From Craterostigma plantagineum (taxonomy: Eukaryota; Streptophyta; Magnoliopsida; Lamiales; Linderniaceae), in contig JAPQWV010000126.1 in assembly GCA_027422505.1 (NCBI GenBank), positions 716,001 through 780,000 of the forward strand: a stretch of DNA of 64,000 bases, in the 5' to 3' direction. A model generated the notes under the pieces. That model ran no database searches, had not been told where the DNA came from, and was given only the letters and a program-made list of their open reading frames with translations. Positions 22,501 to 35,687 of this stretch are shown in pieces. Both the position numbers and the translations under genes were made by a program. The first letter of the stretch is position 1, and each line of letters starts with the position of its first letter.

Positions 22501-23312
22501 TTGAAATCGAGGCAGCTTCCTCGCGTGAAATAGAAATTAAACACAAAGATTTATTGCCTATTTTCGACCAATTTCCCAGCGCCAGATCTGTTCGTAACGA
22601 GGTAAGATATTCAGCTGCTTCCACTAATGGTTTTCAAGCTAGAGAAAAGACCAGCGAAGCAAGTTTCATCTTTCATTCCAATCCACCATCGTTCAGCTCT
22701 ACAGAAAGTTCTGAAGGAGGTAAATCTTTCCACCCTATTGCTAGACTTTACTATCGTATAAATCAAGAACCGCAGTAGATGTTGATCTTCCTTTCTTTGA
22801 TTCCTCTTCTTGAAGAAAACTCAATTATTTTAATTTTTTCAGGATTGTCTGGACGAATGGAGAATCTGCTTGATATCGATCACGTGAATATCAAGAAAAC
22901 GCCCCCTTGTACAAACAACGAAAACAATTTTATCGTTAGTAGTAACGCTAATATGAGTAGGTCATGCTCATCTGCCGACGTGATTCAGCCCATGAATGAT
23001 GAGAATACCACTATTGGCTCAGCCACTGATCATGGAGCTGATAATCCCGTGGATTTTCCCCAGTTGTTCGAGGAAGGTTACTGTAATAATGCAGAGCTCA
23101 ATCTCAGTCCTAACGAAACTGCCAACGATGTTGACACAGATACCAACTGTAGTAACCATGACGATGAGAAACCTGAAGAAGAAGAAGAAGATGGATTGGT
23201 GGGATGTTTGATTTAGAAGAAGGTAAGCACCCCTAACTTTGAGTCAAGTTTCTAAAGCATTTTCTGCTTGAGTTAGCTCAAAATCCAACCTTTATCTTCC
23301 CTTGCAGGTTAA
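19581..23312 (+). CDS. ATG18F: ATG18f/g/h-type autophagy protein (PROPPIN with BCAS3-type C-terminus), four frameshifts
   Basis: Plant ATG18 proteins of this clade bind PI3P on autophagosome precursors through a WD40 propeller and carry a long C-terminal extension. Eight exons: 19581-19742, 20274-20722, 20801-21213, 21314-21559, 21633-22369, 22446-22719, 22843-23222, 23308-23312. Recognisable pieces are NSLRIISSCIKTASTNATNA at the N-terminus, GFQVFDVEDANGLSELVSKR, YAMESSKQLAAGFLTLGEMG, AQFRAHTSPISALCFDPSGT, LLVTASVHGNNINIFHI and NPLQWWDVCRRLDN. Exons 2, 3, 5 and 7 each contain one indel (near 20550, 21030, 21906 and 23200); in each the exon length is off by exactly one base, and restoring it gives continuous homology and correct splice phase. 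The propeller motif that is FRRG in other PROPPINs is not obvious in this clade. The exact paralogue letter is a judgement. Confidence 0.85.
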
Positions 23313-25374
23313 TAGCTTGATGGGATGATAATAGATATGATTTATTTGGTTTCAAAGGATGTGAGCTTAATGTGCTTTCGTTTCTTTGCTTGGTTTTATT
23401 ACACTGTGCATATGAATTCGAACCATTCTTTTTTTTTTTTTTTTGTGAATATGTAAAGCATCTGTGTCTGGGAAAAAGCTTGATGTAATTAACGATGTAC
23501 AGTTTGCCTTGTGTTTAAATCTGTGTAACAGCTTCTAACCTGTGATCCAACATAGTTTGTGACCAAAATAAACATATATATTCTTGTATTAATAGTTTTG
23601 TCTTCCATGGAAATAAAGATTCTCAGTAATGTGTCTTTACTGTGAGCAGAGCACTTCTCTTTTTGCCTTAGCGTGCACTGCGTGAAGGTGAAGAAGAGTG
23701 CCACTCAATCGACCTTTTACAGCTATACACATGATTCATTCTTTACTTTATAATACATACATTTTTGGAGCAATGTTTTTTTTTTTATTTTTATTTGTTG
23801 CCATAACATATCTCTTTTATATTCCTTTCTCGGGTCTCTTGTGGAGAAGAAAAGAAAGGTAGGTTAATCATAAATGAGAAATGCGAGGTTGCCATTTTGT
23901 GTGCAAGCAATGTATGTTTCTCTATGTATCTCACATTTGTCCCTATTGAAATTTTGAGAAGCTAAAACATAGATAGATAGATATATAGATAGGGGCCACG
24001 TTATGATTTAGAGCTGTATGATAGAGACATACACCAAATTTTTGAATGAGCATGCAAACATTAACATTCCTCTACTATAAAATAATTATACACATATATA
24101 ATGCTTTAGTGAGGCTTGTGCTCAACATTTAAAGCACCACCTTATTTTTTTTTGGCTGTCAAATAGATATCCCAAATTGTTAATCTCAACTACGATTAAG
24201 AACGATCCGTCAATATGTAGCAATTTTAGTCGATATATACGACGAATGCCAATCAATTCAAGTGAATTGAACTTATCACTTTAGGTAGAGATATCATGAC
24301 ATACTATGCTTTTTAAGCTATTTTCCTTATTTTTTGAGGCCTCATGCATGTACGATTCTCTTTTTTTTTTTTCAACCATAATTGCTTTTATTATTACATG
24401 TGAACTAAGATGGAAAAACTAAGCCTTTGGCATGTAATTATGGATATGGGAAGTTGGGTTGCAAGTGGTTGGTTGTATGGGTTTGGTGCAATGAAACACA
24501 TTTACCAGTGCAATTATTCATTGATAGCTACACTACATTTGAGAACAATGATATATATATATATATATATATAATGATGTATCGATCTAGCCGAGCGTGA
24601 TCAAAAGAATTGAATATATTTCATTAATTGCTCGATTATTTCTGGAATTCATATCATAGAAGCTCCCTCTTTCTGCATATTATTTATTAAATGTTCATAA
24701 TGTACTGCACAAAGCCTATAGCCTACGAAATTATACAATAGTGATGGTGCCCAATTTTTATTTATTTAATTTTATTATTTTGGCTGGGATATCATTAGAA
24801 ATTAATATTGAACAAGTACATCGAGGTATTATTGCTTCTTGGTTGTGTATTCATGAAGTGACCCAAAATTGTAAATTGTCTTTCAATTCAAGATTCGAAC
24901 AACCGTAGTAGTAAGAAAATGCAAAGCCAATAAAAGCATTAATACAATAGGGTTCGAGTTAGTACTTAATATAATCATAAAATTGAGACACTTTTAATAA
25001 TTAATGACTTATAAAGCGCAAACTAGCCTACCCACGTGGCATCTGTGGGCCCATTTATCCAAGACAAGTCTTAGTCACGATCTCCTCCATCCTCCAAATT
25101 CGAGTCAAGAAGTAAAGAAAAAGCCTTTGACATATAAAAACATAAAAGATTGGAAAGAAGCAAACCGTCACGTGGAACCGCTAATTTGACGACGTGTCAC
25201 TCCGAGCCTAAGCCTCGGTCTACACTCCACGTAGGCACGGACAACCGTTTGACCACCCAAACCTCCTCGTAATAAACAAATTAAGAAAAAGAAAAGACCC
25301 AAATCTCTAAACAACGTTAATAAACCACTTCTTTCTCACAACACAACTCTCTCGCTCGCCGTCACCCCTTCACA

Positions 25375-25401
25375 CTCAAAACACACACACACACACACAC
25401 T
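25375..25401. repeat. (CA)n microsatellite
   Basis: A CA dinucleotide run about 200 bp upstream of the LRR coding sequence. Confidence 0.85.
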
Positions 25402-25510
25402 TCTCCTCTCTTCTTCAACAAGCCACCAAAATGTACGATGCTGTCTTTCTTGTGAAGCCACCAACTCATTGATGCTGACAACTCCATTAGAAGTAGAACT
25501 TCAGCCATCC

Positions 25511-25600
25511 CTTTATATATATATATATACTCTTCCTTCACCCATTAAACTACGCACACTGAACTCAGAAAAGAGAGAGAGAGAGAGAGAGAGAAAAACA
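25511..25600 (+). promoter_or_regulatory. TATA-like box and GA-rich leader of the LRR gene
   Basis: TTTATATATATATATA (25512-25527) lies about 75-90 bp before the ATG at 25603. A (GA)n run (25572-25593) follows, ending just before the start codon. This arrangement resembles a TATA promoter with a GA-rich 5' leader. It is inferred from position and composition. Confidence 0.5.
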
Positions 25601-25602
25601 CC

Positions 25603-26835
25603 ATGAAAGATCGATTTTTCCTTCTGCTACTGTTTCTTCTTACCAGCGCAAACTTCGTACTCTTACACGCAGTTTTAAACCCAAGAGACTTCTTAGCCTT
25701 ACAATCCATACGCAAGAGCTTAAACGACTTACCTGGCTCTAACTACTTCGCCTCATGGGACTTCACGTCGGACCCTTGCAACTTCGCCGGAGTTTTCTGC
25801 GACGCCGATCGAGTCGTCGCCTTGAACCTCGGCGACCCACGAGCCGGCTCCCCCGGTTTAACCGGCCGGCTTTCGCCTGAGATCGGCAAACTCACGTCGC
25901 TCTACGAGCTCACCGTCGTCCCGGGTCGGGTCTATGGAGCATTGCCCGGCACCATCTCACAGATTAAATCCCTGCGCTTCCTCGCCATCAGCCGGAACTT
26001 TATCTCCGGTCAGATTCCGGCGACGTTGGGGCAGTTGAAGTCGCTGCAAACACTCGATCTCAGCTTCAATCAGTTGACGGGTCAGATTCCGCCGTCTCTA
26101 TCGGGCCTCGCGGCGCTGACCAACCTCATCCTTTGCCACAACAAGCTGACCGGTCAAATCCCGGCGTTCGGCGCCGCCGAGAGCCTGACACGCTTGGACC
26201 TCAAGCACAACCAGTTAACGGGTCAAATACCGCCACGTGGACTTCCCGGATCACTGCAGTACCTCTCCTTGTCGTGGAACAAAATGTCCGGCCCCATCGA
26301 CGGCGCCTTGTCCGGCCTTTCCCAGCTGAACTACCTCGACCTTAGCATGAATCAGTTCGCCGGGTGTGTGCCGGCGGCGATCTTCACCTTTCCGATCACG
26401 AACCTTCAGCTGCAGAGGAACGAGCTGTACGGACCGATTCAGCCCGCCGGTCAGGTCACCATTCCCACGGTGGACCTCAGCTTCAACCGTTTCTCCGGCG
26501 AGATCTCGCCTCTGCTGTCGACGGTGGAGAATCTGTACCTGAACAACAATAGGTTCACCGGCGAGGTTCCGAGCAGCTTCGTCGACCGTTTGTTGGCCAA
26601 TGCGATTCAGGTTTTGTACCTTCAGCACAATTATCTGACGGGGATAGAGATGAATCCCACGGTGGAGATTCCGCTGACGAGCTCGCTTTGTCTACAGTAC
26701 AACTGTATGGTTTTGCCGGTGGAGACGCCGTGTCCGATGAAGTCCGGCAAGCAGAAGACGAGGCCGACGGAGCAGTGTATTGCGTGGAAGGGTAGGGCGG
26801 CGGCGGATTGGGAATTCTCAACCTTGCGAGGGTAA
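25603..26835 (+). CDS. Secreted leucine-rich repeat protein, intronless
   Basis: An intact frame of 410 residues. The N-terminus is a signal peptide (RFFLLLLFLLTSANFVLLHA). An N-terminal LRR cap follows (FLALQSIRKSLNDL, then SWDFTSDPCNFAGVFCD, a Cys pair), then about ten plant-type LRRs of the LxxLxLSxNxLTGxIP form. The C-terminal cap has the Cys pattern CLQYNCM plus ETPCPMKSG and TEQCIAWKG. There is no kinase, transmembrane helix or GPI-like tail, so it should be an extracellular LRR protein, like the plant LRR-only receptor-like or polygalacturonase-inhibitor-like groups. The coding region is markedly GC-rich beside AT-rich flanks. Ligand or partner unknown. The large minus-strand frame inside it is a shadow of the repeats. 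Confidence 0.85.
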   Translation: MKDRFFLLLLFLLTSANFVLLHAVLNPRDFLALQSIRKSLNDLPGSNYFASWDFTSDPCNFAGVFCDADRVVALNLGDPRAGSPGLTGRLSPEIGKLTSLYELTVVPGRVYGALPGTISQIKSLRFLAISRNFISGQIPATLGQLKSLQTLDLSFNQLTGQIPPSLSGLAALTNLILCHNKLTGQIPAFGAAESLTRLDLKHNQLTGQIPPRGLPGSLQYLSLSWNKMSGPIDGALSGLSQLNYLDLSMNQFAGCVPAAIFTFPITNLQLQRNELYGPIQPAGQVTIPTVDLSFNRFSGEISPLLSTVENLYLNNNRFTGEVPSSFVDRLLANAIQVLYLQHNYLTGIEMNPTVEIPLTSSLCLQYNCMVLPVETPCPMKSGKQKTRPTEQCIAWKGRAAADWEFSTLRG

Positions 26836-29116
26836 TTTGGGTTTTTTCGTAATTAAGATTAAATTCGTTACTTAAAACATCTTTTGATTTTAATTTGGTC
26901 GGTAGCTCTCAAACCTGTCGATAAATTGATGATGATTATGGCCTTTGGTAATCTTTTTCTTTCTGTAATTACAACACTTGACGTATTTTAATATTTGATT
27001 AATTATGATTTTAATGTTTTTAATCTCATTGGCTGTTACGGATTGATTTCATTTTTCCGTACGATTATAGTCAATCTGCCCGTTTTTTACCTACCTATTT
27101 TGTACGATAGTTCATATGTTGTATGTTTTTCTCCTTCCATGAAATAATTGGCTTTTTCTTGCCTTTTGCTTTATCATGGGAAAGGATACAGTACATTTTC
27201 AGAAGCCGTTGAGAGTTGTCTGAAAATGCTTCCCAATACGACGAAAATGCAGACTATATTATTCATTTCTATCCTATGCTTGTAAAAATGATTTGATTAA
27301 TTAAATTGTACTAGTTTATTTTTCTCTGTCAGAATTCGTGGAGCTTTTTGTCTTTCACAAAAACATGGGATTTAGCTGCATAATCCCTCCCCGTGCTTTT
27401 GTTTTGAGGGGCTTTATTAAGGAAGAAATATGTTTTCCTTATCTTTATTTAAACTAAGTAAAATAATGATAATTATCCACTTTTTTGTCTTTTAATTACG
27501 AAAGCATTTGTCAGTCAATATTTCTTCTCTCTCCAATGGAACAAAATCTCGGACCTTGTCTCAACTCAATGGAATTGAAAACAAAGCCCTTTTTTCAGTA
27601 GAGAATAACGACATGCAACTCAATTGTAAAAACTATTCTATGTTATTCAACTTAGATAGATGTTGTTTCCGTAAATAATTAGTTCTCAAATGATGAAACT
27701 ACTGTTTTTTGTTTTGTTGTTGTGTTGAATGTGATTTTAGATCGGCATTCTCAATATGCAATGTTACAATTTATTTGAAATAAAGATGGAATTTTGATTT
27801 AGTACACTTTATTGTAAGTCCACAATATTGTAAAGATTAGGCACATGATTACAGCTTTTAAGGAACAATTGGTCGGTTGGGAGACAAAAGTTATATAACT
27901 AAAAATCAATGCACCCTAATCTTTATAATGAAAACAAAAATGATGAATTATAAAATTCACATCAAATCAATAGCTTTGCGGATGCGTATAAGAGAATACC
28001 ATTCATTAGAATCATTACCAACTGGTAGATGTGGTGTCGAGGTAATGAACGAGATATAAAAAATAACAGTAAGATGTAAAAATCCAAGATTAGTAATAAG
28101 GATATATTACGTTTAGGCCCGTTTAGGTTTGTAAATCGAACAGATCATGTCAGTATAAATTTAGTTTTAAGGAACCGAGTTATGCAGTACCACTTCATTA
28201 TTCTGCATTACATAGCTTAAATTCTAAATTCAGGCCCGACAGGGCCTGAATTAAAATTGCTCCTAGTAATAAAACTCGGAACAATAGTTCTTTCTGCCAC
28301 ATGACATGAGAGTTACACACGCAATGCGAATATTATAATGATCAATTATACGTCCTTGTGTTGTTGTAAAATAAATATATATTGCAATTTAAATCTACTA
28401 TTAAGCGGTCAAAGTCATTGCTACGAATTTAATAGCATCAGTTTCTTGAAATTCAAATACACATTTTAAAACTTTTAGTCATGGAAACGATGTGAATCTT
28501 TTTTATTTACTCTCGGTGGACCAACGAAACTAATAGTACAGTTATAACTGAAATCTTAATATTCTCAACTGGGATGGGATGTCTTTCATATTTTACTTTC
28601 CTTCGACTCACAATTAAAAATAATAATTACTAATCTTCAATATACGCTAAAGAAATGAATGTCTTTGTCTTTGCAGCAGCCAACGAGCTTCGTAGGAAGA
28701 ACGTACACTTCCTACTAAATTATTTTTAATTTTTGCTAGCTTATATGTTGCTCAAATACTACTTTTTATTCGATGGTTCCGTACTATCACTCCTTTTAAC
28801 TCGAAACTAAAATTATAAATCTACGTTCTCTTTGTACTTATTCTCAATTAGCCCACAACTGTCCTATTTCAAATAATTAGACTTCCGATATAACGCTCTG
28901 CAAACACCATGGAAGTACAATTACAGACCCCAACAAAACAGAGTTTTACAGTCTTCAAGCATCAAAGTTCCGATCGAAGACGACGACGAGAACGAGTTAG
29001 GGCTACGCATTAACCGAACAACTACAGACAAAAACGTAAAAAAAAAAAAAAATCAGTAGATTTAGAGCCGAAAATTACCTCTCAACGTTGAGCAGAAGGC
29101 AACTGCACGATTTTAT
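26836..29116. other. Spacer, 2.3 kb, no gene seen
   Basis: AT-rich intergenic sequence. It includes a short segment (28155-28215) shared with 38500-38590, listed separately as a dispersed repeat. No supported gene or RNA. The right end is the 3' flank of NDX. Confidence 0.5.
28150..28262. repeat. Dispersed repeat, copy A
   Basis: Contains TTTAGTTTTAAG, then ATGCAGTACCACTTCATT and TTCTGCATTACA, which recur in slightly different form at 38500-38590. Just after it, CAGGCCCGACAGGGCCTGAA is a short perfect-looking inverted repeat (about 28231-28250). Ends and class are not determined. Confidence 0.45.
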
Positions 29117-32100
29117 TCACGTCCCACAAAACTCGAACAAGGCCAAATTTCTTCTCGCCTGGTAAAACGAATTGCCAGTTGCTTCGATAGGATAAGGAAG
29201 CTTCGAATGTATATCAACAGATAGTTCGGTGATGTCCACGACGCACATGTTAGATTCGTCCAAGTTTTCTTCGAACCATTTCCCGCGGGACTGAAAAACC
29301 TTACCTTTCCCAATCTTGTCAGATTTTTCGCCTACGAGCGCTACGTGTTGCCCAGGTTCCAAGTACGTGGCGGGTCTTTGGATGCTATCTTGTGTAATAG
29401 CGTTAAGTGAAGATCCTACATCTTCGCTTGTCATGGATGTAAATGGAGCGTCTGAAAGTTCATTCTTGGAACTTCCTTTCGACGAAGTGTGGGGATTGTC
29501 CATAGGGCTTTGAGGGGAATCTAAATGACCAGAAGCGCCTTGTCTTTCGGGATTGCTACCTTCGTGCGATGCACGAGCATCCTTGGCTGCACGGGCGAGC
29601 TTTGCCTTTCGATTATTAAGCCTGTCCAAGCAAAGGGATAAAGAATCAAAAACTAGATAACACCCCCATACACCCAAGAAATGAGGATGAGATGATTAGG
29701 AATCACCAGATCTGAGATCTTTAGTATATTGATCTGAACATCAGTGTATGAATGAGAATAGACAGATGAACAGAATGCTCAACCAAAATGGGGACTAAAC
29801 ATCCCATATTCTTGAATGTTCTTAATTTTAATAGCTTATTGATGTTCAGTAATTCAAGATGCGCATCTCAGTGGATGACATTAAGATATAAGAATATGGG
29901 TACCGATAAAATCCTTTATCTTTCGTAAAGAGTTCCCAAGCTACAATAGAAGATACATAAAATTCGAGGAGTTGTAGAAAGGGAGAAACAGGAGTGCTTA
30001 CCATTTTTTAATCTGGACGTTGTAACCTCAGCACCCTACAATTTAACAAAGTTCAAATAAGGATACCTTCAGAGCAAGACAAAAAGTTACGACATACTAC
30101 TTTCGTCATTCCTGCCAGAAATAAACGAATGCTAAAACAGCGAACGATATTTTCCTACTCACGTAAAGGCTTAATTTTTCAGCCCATGTCCGCAATGAGG
30201 CAGCATTACGGTGCATGTCAGGTTCATCAATGATTGCAGATTCAATAAGAGCAATCTGTTTATCGTTCATCACAGTTCGCTTGCGTTTCCTTTGCTGCCT
30301 ATCGTCTGAATGTCCAGCATCGACCTTTTCATCACCAATGGGCTCGTCATTGCCACTGCCTTGAACGTGATCATCTGTACGATCAATGGAACTTTTTCTG
30401 CCTATGGGACTGGAATCTGACCCACTAGTTTCTACCGCCCGCGAATCTTTCTCCGCTTCTCTTACATTTATGGACTTGTCCCGTTCTATCGCCCCAAATC
30501 TGCTACCCTTTTCAACAGATTGATCATTGCCATCTCTGCTGACTGGTTGGAAACCAACATTCTCAGCTGTGCTCTCCGCAATATTTGTAATGTTTCTATT
30601 GTCCATTGCTGCTTCGCTCTCCAAAGGTGTAAGTGTAATGCTCGCTTCTGAATTCCAAGCAACCTAAACGATATAAAATGAGAATCAAAAGTTTGATTAG
30701 ATCAAAGGCAAATGAAAACGAAAAGGTCGTATCCTAAGACTGGGTTTCATGGTCGAATAACTAGTAAACGATGGAAACAAGACTGAGTATGGTATATGCA
30801 TTTAACTCTAGTGTGCAAACCTCATTAATGCACATAATCCATGTAAGCAAGTAACGTTATGACTTTCCTTCTTACCAACGTAAGCATATTAACATCGAAC
30901 GACAAGCATTTGTTTCGTAAGCGAACAACTCGTTTTTCAATGTAAGTAGACAAAAAAACTCAACAAATGACAAAGGATGGATGTCATCATGCGATTAGCT
31001 TCGAACATTCGAAACAATATGGAAGGTTACTTTCAAATCCGACACTGATTTTCTAGCGAATCTTAATTCTTAACATGTAATTGACTGCTCTAGTGTGTTC
31101 TTCTTCCTAGTTCATGGCTGAATTAACAAGAAACGTTACTTACACGTCATGGAAAAAAAATCAATTATCTAATTGAAACAAGGTAACTACATGATTATCA
31201 TTTACCGTTATGCAACCATTACACATAGCTCAATTTGATCGTTTTTTTGCACAGCTAAATTACATATGTATCGAGCGGAACGTCAGACACCAACAATTGT
31301 AGTATTTATATAGACCAACAAATATCTGACTGTCCTTATCATGACCGCTGTTTTCTTTTTCTCATCCCATGATACAATTTTTTCTGTCACATTTCTGTAG
31401 GATTAGTTGAACAATGAATTGGCATAACGAATGGCATTCTACACGGAAAGGGAACAACATTCACACATCATAATAGATAACATGGCATAGATATTTTGAA
31501 TTAACTCTTTTATTGTCGGGAGGGAGAGGCATTACCTGATGCATATCTTCAGCAGCAGGAGCACATAATGCTTCGAATTGACCAGTAAATAACCTAAAAT
31601 AAAAGTTCCAGCCTTAACTTATCTATACAACTGGTAGATCATAAAACAATAAAATATGTAGAAGTTACATCATCAACAATCATCATTATAAACTAGAATA
31701 CTAGCAATCCCACTTAAAGCAGAAAGCACATAACATCTGCTAATAAAAAAACTCCGTAGGTGATTATTTTTGTTACCTTAAAAGCTTAATGTCTTCTTCG
31801 TTCAAGTATCCAGGAACTAAAGACTCGGCATGGCTCAACAGCAATCCTGCATTCGAAAAATTGTTAAGAGATAGATAACAAGTGAGAGTGGCAAGACATT
31901 AACGTTAGAATTTTACGTAAATTCTTGCGAACGTTCACAGTTTTTCCAGCATCAAAAGTGGATGAAGAACCGTCTGCTATTCTTTGTGGTCCTGTTTCCA
32001 AAAAGCGAGCAAAATCTTTGAGGAATTTGTCCTTCTCATCTGGATAGAAATGAAAATCCAATAGTTATGCTGGGAAAATCAATTTAAAAGACATGCAAGG

Positions 32101-34243
32101 TGATGGGAAAATACCAATCCTATTACCTGGACATACATCAGTGGAACAATGAAGGTTTGCTACCACTTTGACCAACAAAGAGCTTCTCTGATGTGCATAA
32201 GATGAGCCAGGTACACTGCAGCGGGATGATGAATGAACATAAATACATGATCTATGACAGAAAGTAACAAAACTAAATACCAAGCAGCTGCAACTGCAAG
32301 TGAAACATACTCCAAAGCTGTCTCATTTTCAATAGCTGGAAAACTTGAGGAGCACCAATCAGATACAAATCTTCCATGTGGTTGTGAAAACATTGATGCC
32401 AAAGCTTCTGTCTGAAGGAGCCCATTACACAAGTGAGCAGAAAAAGACAAATTCAAGTAGCTCACATTGCCTACTTCAAAGAATATATTTCGTAATTTAG
32501 GCATGTTCTTGATAAATAACAGTCATATCAATCCATAGAGACGACAAACGCATTCAAAACTGAGGTCCCCAACGCTATCGTTTGATAATGCTCGAGAAAC
32601 TTACAAAGTTGATCATAATGAACGATCGGAAATTTGTATCATCAGAGAATACATCTGCCAGTCGCATCGCATTCAACTCCAGCTGCGCTCTTAGGTAGAT
32701 TGCTTCAGATGAAGGCCCCGGTATTTTGGATCTGAGGAGAACATTTCTTTCAGTATGTCAAGCACCTGAATAATCCAAATAACCACAACACCAGTTACTT
32801 CCGATTCAAGTCACCTTGTCAAAAATTACATCTGCAATTGCGGATAAACTGTAAGTAACAAGTTAACTGGTGATTCCTCAGTAAATATTAAAAGGTTGGT
32901 ATGGTAATTAGAATCTTTAAACACGAATACGAGAAGCTATATATGTCACGGGAACCAATGATCATTCCCACAATGATACCATGAGATAAATGATTATTAA
33001 GACTTAGCAATCCTTCTCAAAAGCAAGCCTTAGCTGTTATTTACACACTAGACGAATACTAAGTTAAACATGAGATATAAGCTGGACTTGCAAACACACT
33101 AAAATATACAAAACCTTGTATTGCAAGACAGTAACTTCAACAAAAATTCCATCGACGGGTCTACAGAACTTTTATATCCTCACTCATTCAGTTAGTTCAG
33201 CTATTGCGAGAAATAAGTTTGCCAGAAATGTGAAAGGAACTTCTTATTGTAGAAAGAAACCTGCTGTGCAACAGATTTTGCCACATCTTGACATTTGGGA
33301 TAGCTGAAGACCTCATCCAGGTAGGACACCTTCTCGGCCTCACAGAGGTATAAGAGCTGTAAAAGTAAGTCAGTTTAAGACTCTAGCTACCTCAAGCATG
33401 GTTAACCAAAATTACATTTAAGAGAAGCAAAAGCCTAAGGTCTTTGGTCATTAAGGTCATATGCACAAACTTGACATTTCACTCACAATTGATAAAGCTT
33501 TAGACTTCAATCGGAAGATTGGAGCCACATAAGAGGACTCAATATGCTTCAAGTTCATTATAACATGAATAAGCATAAGCACACCGCCATTGCTGCAGAA
33601 CTCCTGGAAGTTATGTAGAAAGACAAGAATAGTCAGCGAGATAGCAGAAGTGAAAGTCGCGCTTCACATATTACATTAGCCAATGAAAAACTGCACACAA
33701 TGGATCATACAGTTGTCTTTTCAGAAAATTCTAACCACAAATTCCGATTAATGAACAATAAAATTGTTTAGTGCAAGAACCCGTGTTCACCTACTTGAAA
33801 CTATCAAGCACATGAGAACAAGTATAAACGATCAAAAGCCCTAAATAAAACCAAATCAGAGACCTTATTGCTGATAACACATTCTCGGAACAAATTCTGC
33901 TGACACAATAACTCCATTATTAGAAGGGAGGAGTCACACTGATGGCAAAGATGGATCACTTTATCATGATCAGCAGGCAAATCATTTATATCTTCAGAAG
34001 ATAGCATATCCTGAAGATATACGGCATCCGCACAAACAGAAGAGAATGCTACATCCAGGAATATGTCAACCTGCCACAACTAGCACACTCTGTTATAACA
34101 TGTCCAGACAATAGGACTAGCAAGAATCAAATTGTATGCATCAATCTAATGATAAACCATCATTTGAGGCAGACTTACGGCACAAAAATCACTCATTTTA
34201 GAGAGGGAGAGTGAAAGGAGGAAGTGGGATATATACATAAACA

Positions 34244-34313
<70 letters not shown>

Positions 34314-35687
34314 GGCTAATCGCATTTTAGGGTGATTCTTTGGCTTGAAACCTATTACATCAAAAGAATTACGCCTGATAGTCCAATTATTGTGGTTGTT
34401 TTACAAGCATAACTTTGCAAGTGACAGGCGATGCCATCCCCAAAATCGTAATTTGATAGGACGTTGAACTCCAAGTGACAACAACTAAATTTCATTTTCA
34501 GCACAACCATGTCGCCACTTTTAAAGACCTCGAGAGATCACCTTTTGATAAGCAATTATAACTTGGGCAACCTCTTGGTACTGAGAAGAAATTATCACTG
34601 TCAGCAGTTTCAGGCTGGAAGCGACGAGTGCTGCGTGCAAGAGAACCACATGATCTGGAATGCCATGATTTTCCTAGAAATGCTTGTTTTATCAGAGCAA
34701 ATACCGTGATGGAGATGATATCATATTTTCGAATGAATAAAGCACCTGAGCATATGCAGCAAGGACAACCAACAGATAACAAACGAGGTCAATCACTTGT
34801 TCTGATACTTTGACATCATCGAACAATATCTGTGGCAAACATTTAAACATATCTAATGTATCATGATATTAATGATCCCATGTGTCGTAATGAACTTATA
34901 TGCAAGGAAGTTTCAAATATTATCCAGACAAAATAATGCAATGCAACAGATCATATACATAAACAATTTAACATTTCCAACAACCTGCTCAATTTTTGGC
35001 AAGCGAGGCCCAAGTTCACAGATGCAATGCAAGAGAATAATCCCACATAACAAGTACTGGAAGGTAGACTCATTTCTCTCCCACGCCATGATGACAGCAA
35101 TAAGATGAAGGGGTAGATTTTTTGCAAGTTTTTCGAAATCAACCTGAAAGAATTATCAAAGTCAGTTTCCTAGCATACAATAAATAGAAGAAAAAAAAAC
35201 AACAGCAAGTTACTCTTCACAACCTGTACTTGAGTTCCATCTTCAGACACATATCTAACAACTCTATTTCCAGAATCCTTAATTAGTCTCAGAAGCCTAT
35301 CAGGATTGAGCTCGTGCAGTCCTTTCACAGCAGCGACAAAATCAAGGACCTTTACAATATACATAATCACGATCACTAAGAAACGGAAAAAGCAATTGAA
35401 CGGAAATTTGACTAAAATATCCTGTACATTATGTGCAATAATTATCACAGTGGCTTCATATTTTAAAAGATTCAGGCAAAAAGAATATGTAATAACATCA
35501 CAAGAAGTTTAAGACATTCAAACATCATATGCATGTACCACTTAATCGAAACATTTAGCTCATCCCCAACCAAAATCAATTTATTTCACTTGTAGCTTTA
35601 CAAATCTGTTACCACCTCAGGCCGAGTCCTAATCAGAGAGCCTATATGCTCCGCCCTTGAGGAAGCGTCTTCTTGCCACAAATTCAT
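29117..35687 (-). CDS. NDX: Nodulin homeobox protein NDX, 17 exons, two frameshifts
   Basis: NDX is a plant nuclear homeodomain protein; Arabidopsis NDX binds single-stranded DNA at the FLC locus and stabilises an R-loop. Exons run 35687-35616, 35349-35224, 35143-34985, 34829-34746, 34673-34542, 34070-33864, 33603-33487, 33356-33261, 32765-32605, 32411-32281, 32215-32127, 32039-31917, 31846-31777, 31593-31536, 30663-30163, 30035-30002, 29621-29117. All GT-AG phases agree. Markers: AAVKGLHELNPDRLLRLIKD, LPLHLIAVIMAWER, YAHQRSSLLVKVVANLHC and the homeodomain (KRKRTVMNDKQIALIE, AEKLSLYGAEVTTSRLKN, LNNRKAKLARAAKDA). Single bases appear to be missing in exon 9 (near 32725) and exon 16 (30002-30004, where a T is needed to code the helix-3 Trp of KNWLNN). 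The C-terminal NDX B-type region (YLEPGQHVALVGEKSDKIG) is complete. Confidence 0.92.
34240..34312. repeat. (AT)n-(GA)n compound microsatellite in an NDX intron
   Basis: About 40 bp of AT repeats run into about 35 bp of GA repeats, inside the NDX intron between exons 5 and 6. Confidence 0.9.

Larger units (their letters stand above)
23313..25602. other. Spacer, 2.3 kb, no gene seen
   Basis: AT-rich intergenic sequence with a (TA)n tract (24551-24572) and several poly(T) runs. The final 600 bp are the probable promoter of the LRR gene. No RNA gene or element with clear ends was found. Confidence 0.5.

Noticed and set aside
26251..26628. 125-residue frame antisense to the LRR gene
   Set aside because: It is the shadow of the GC-rich leucine-rich repeats; composition is Arg/Glu/Val-rich and repeat-like, with no family resemblance.
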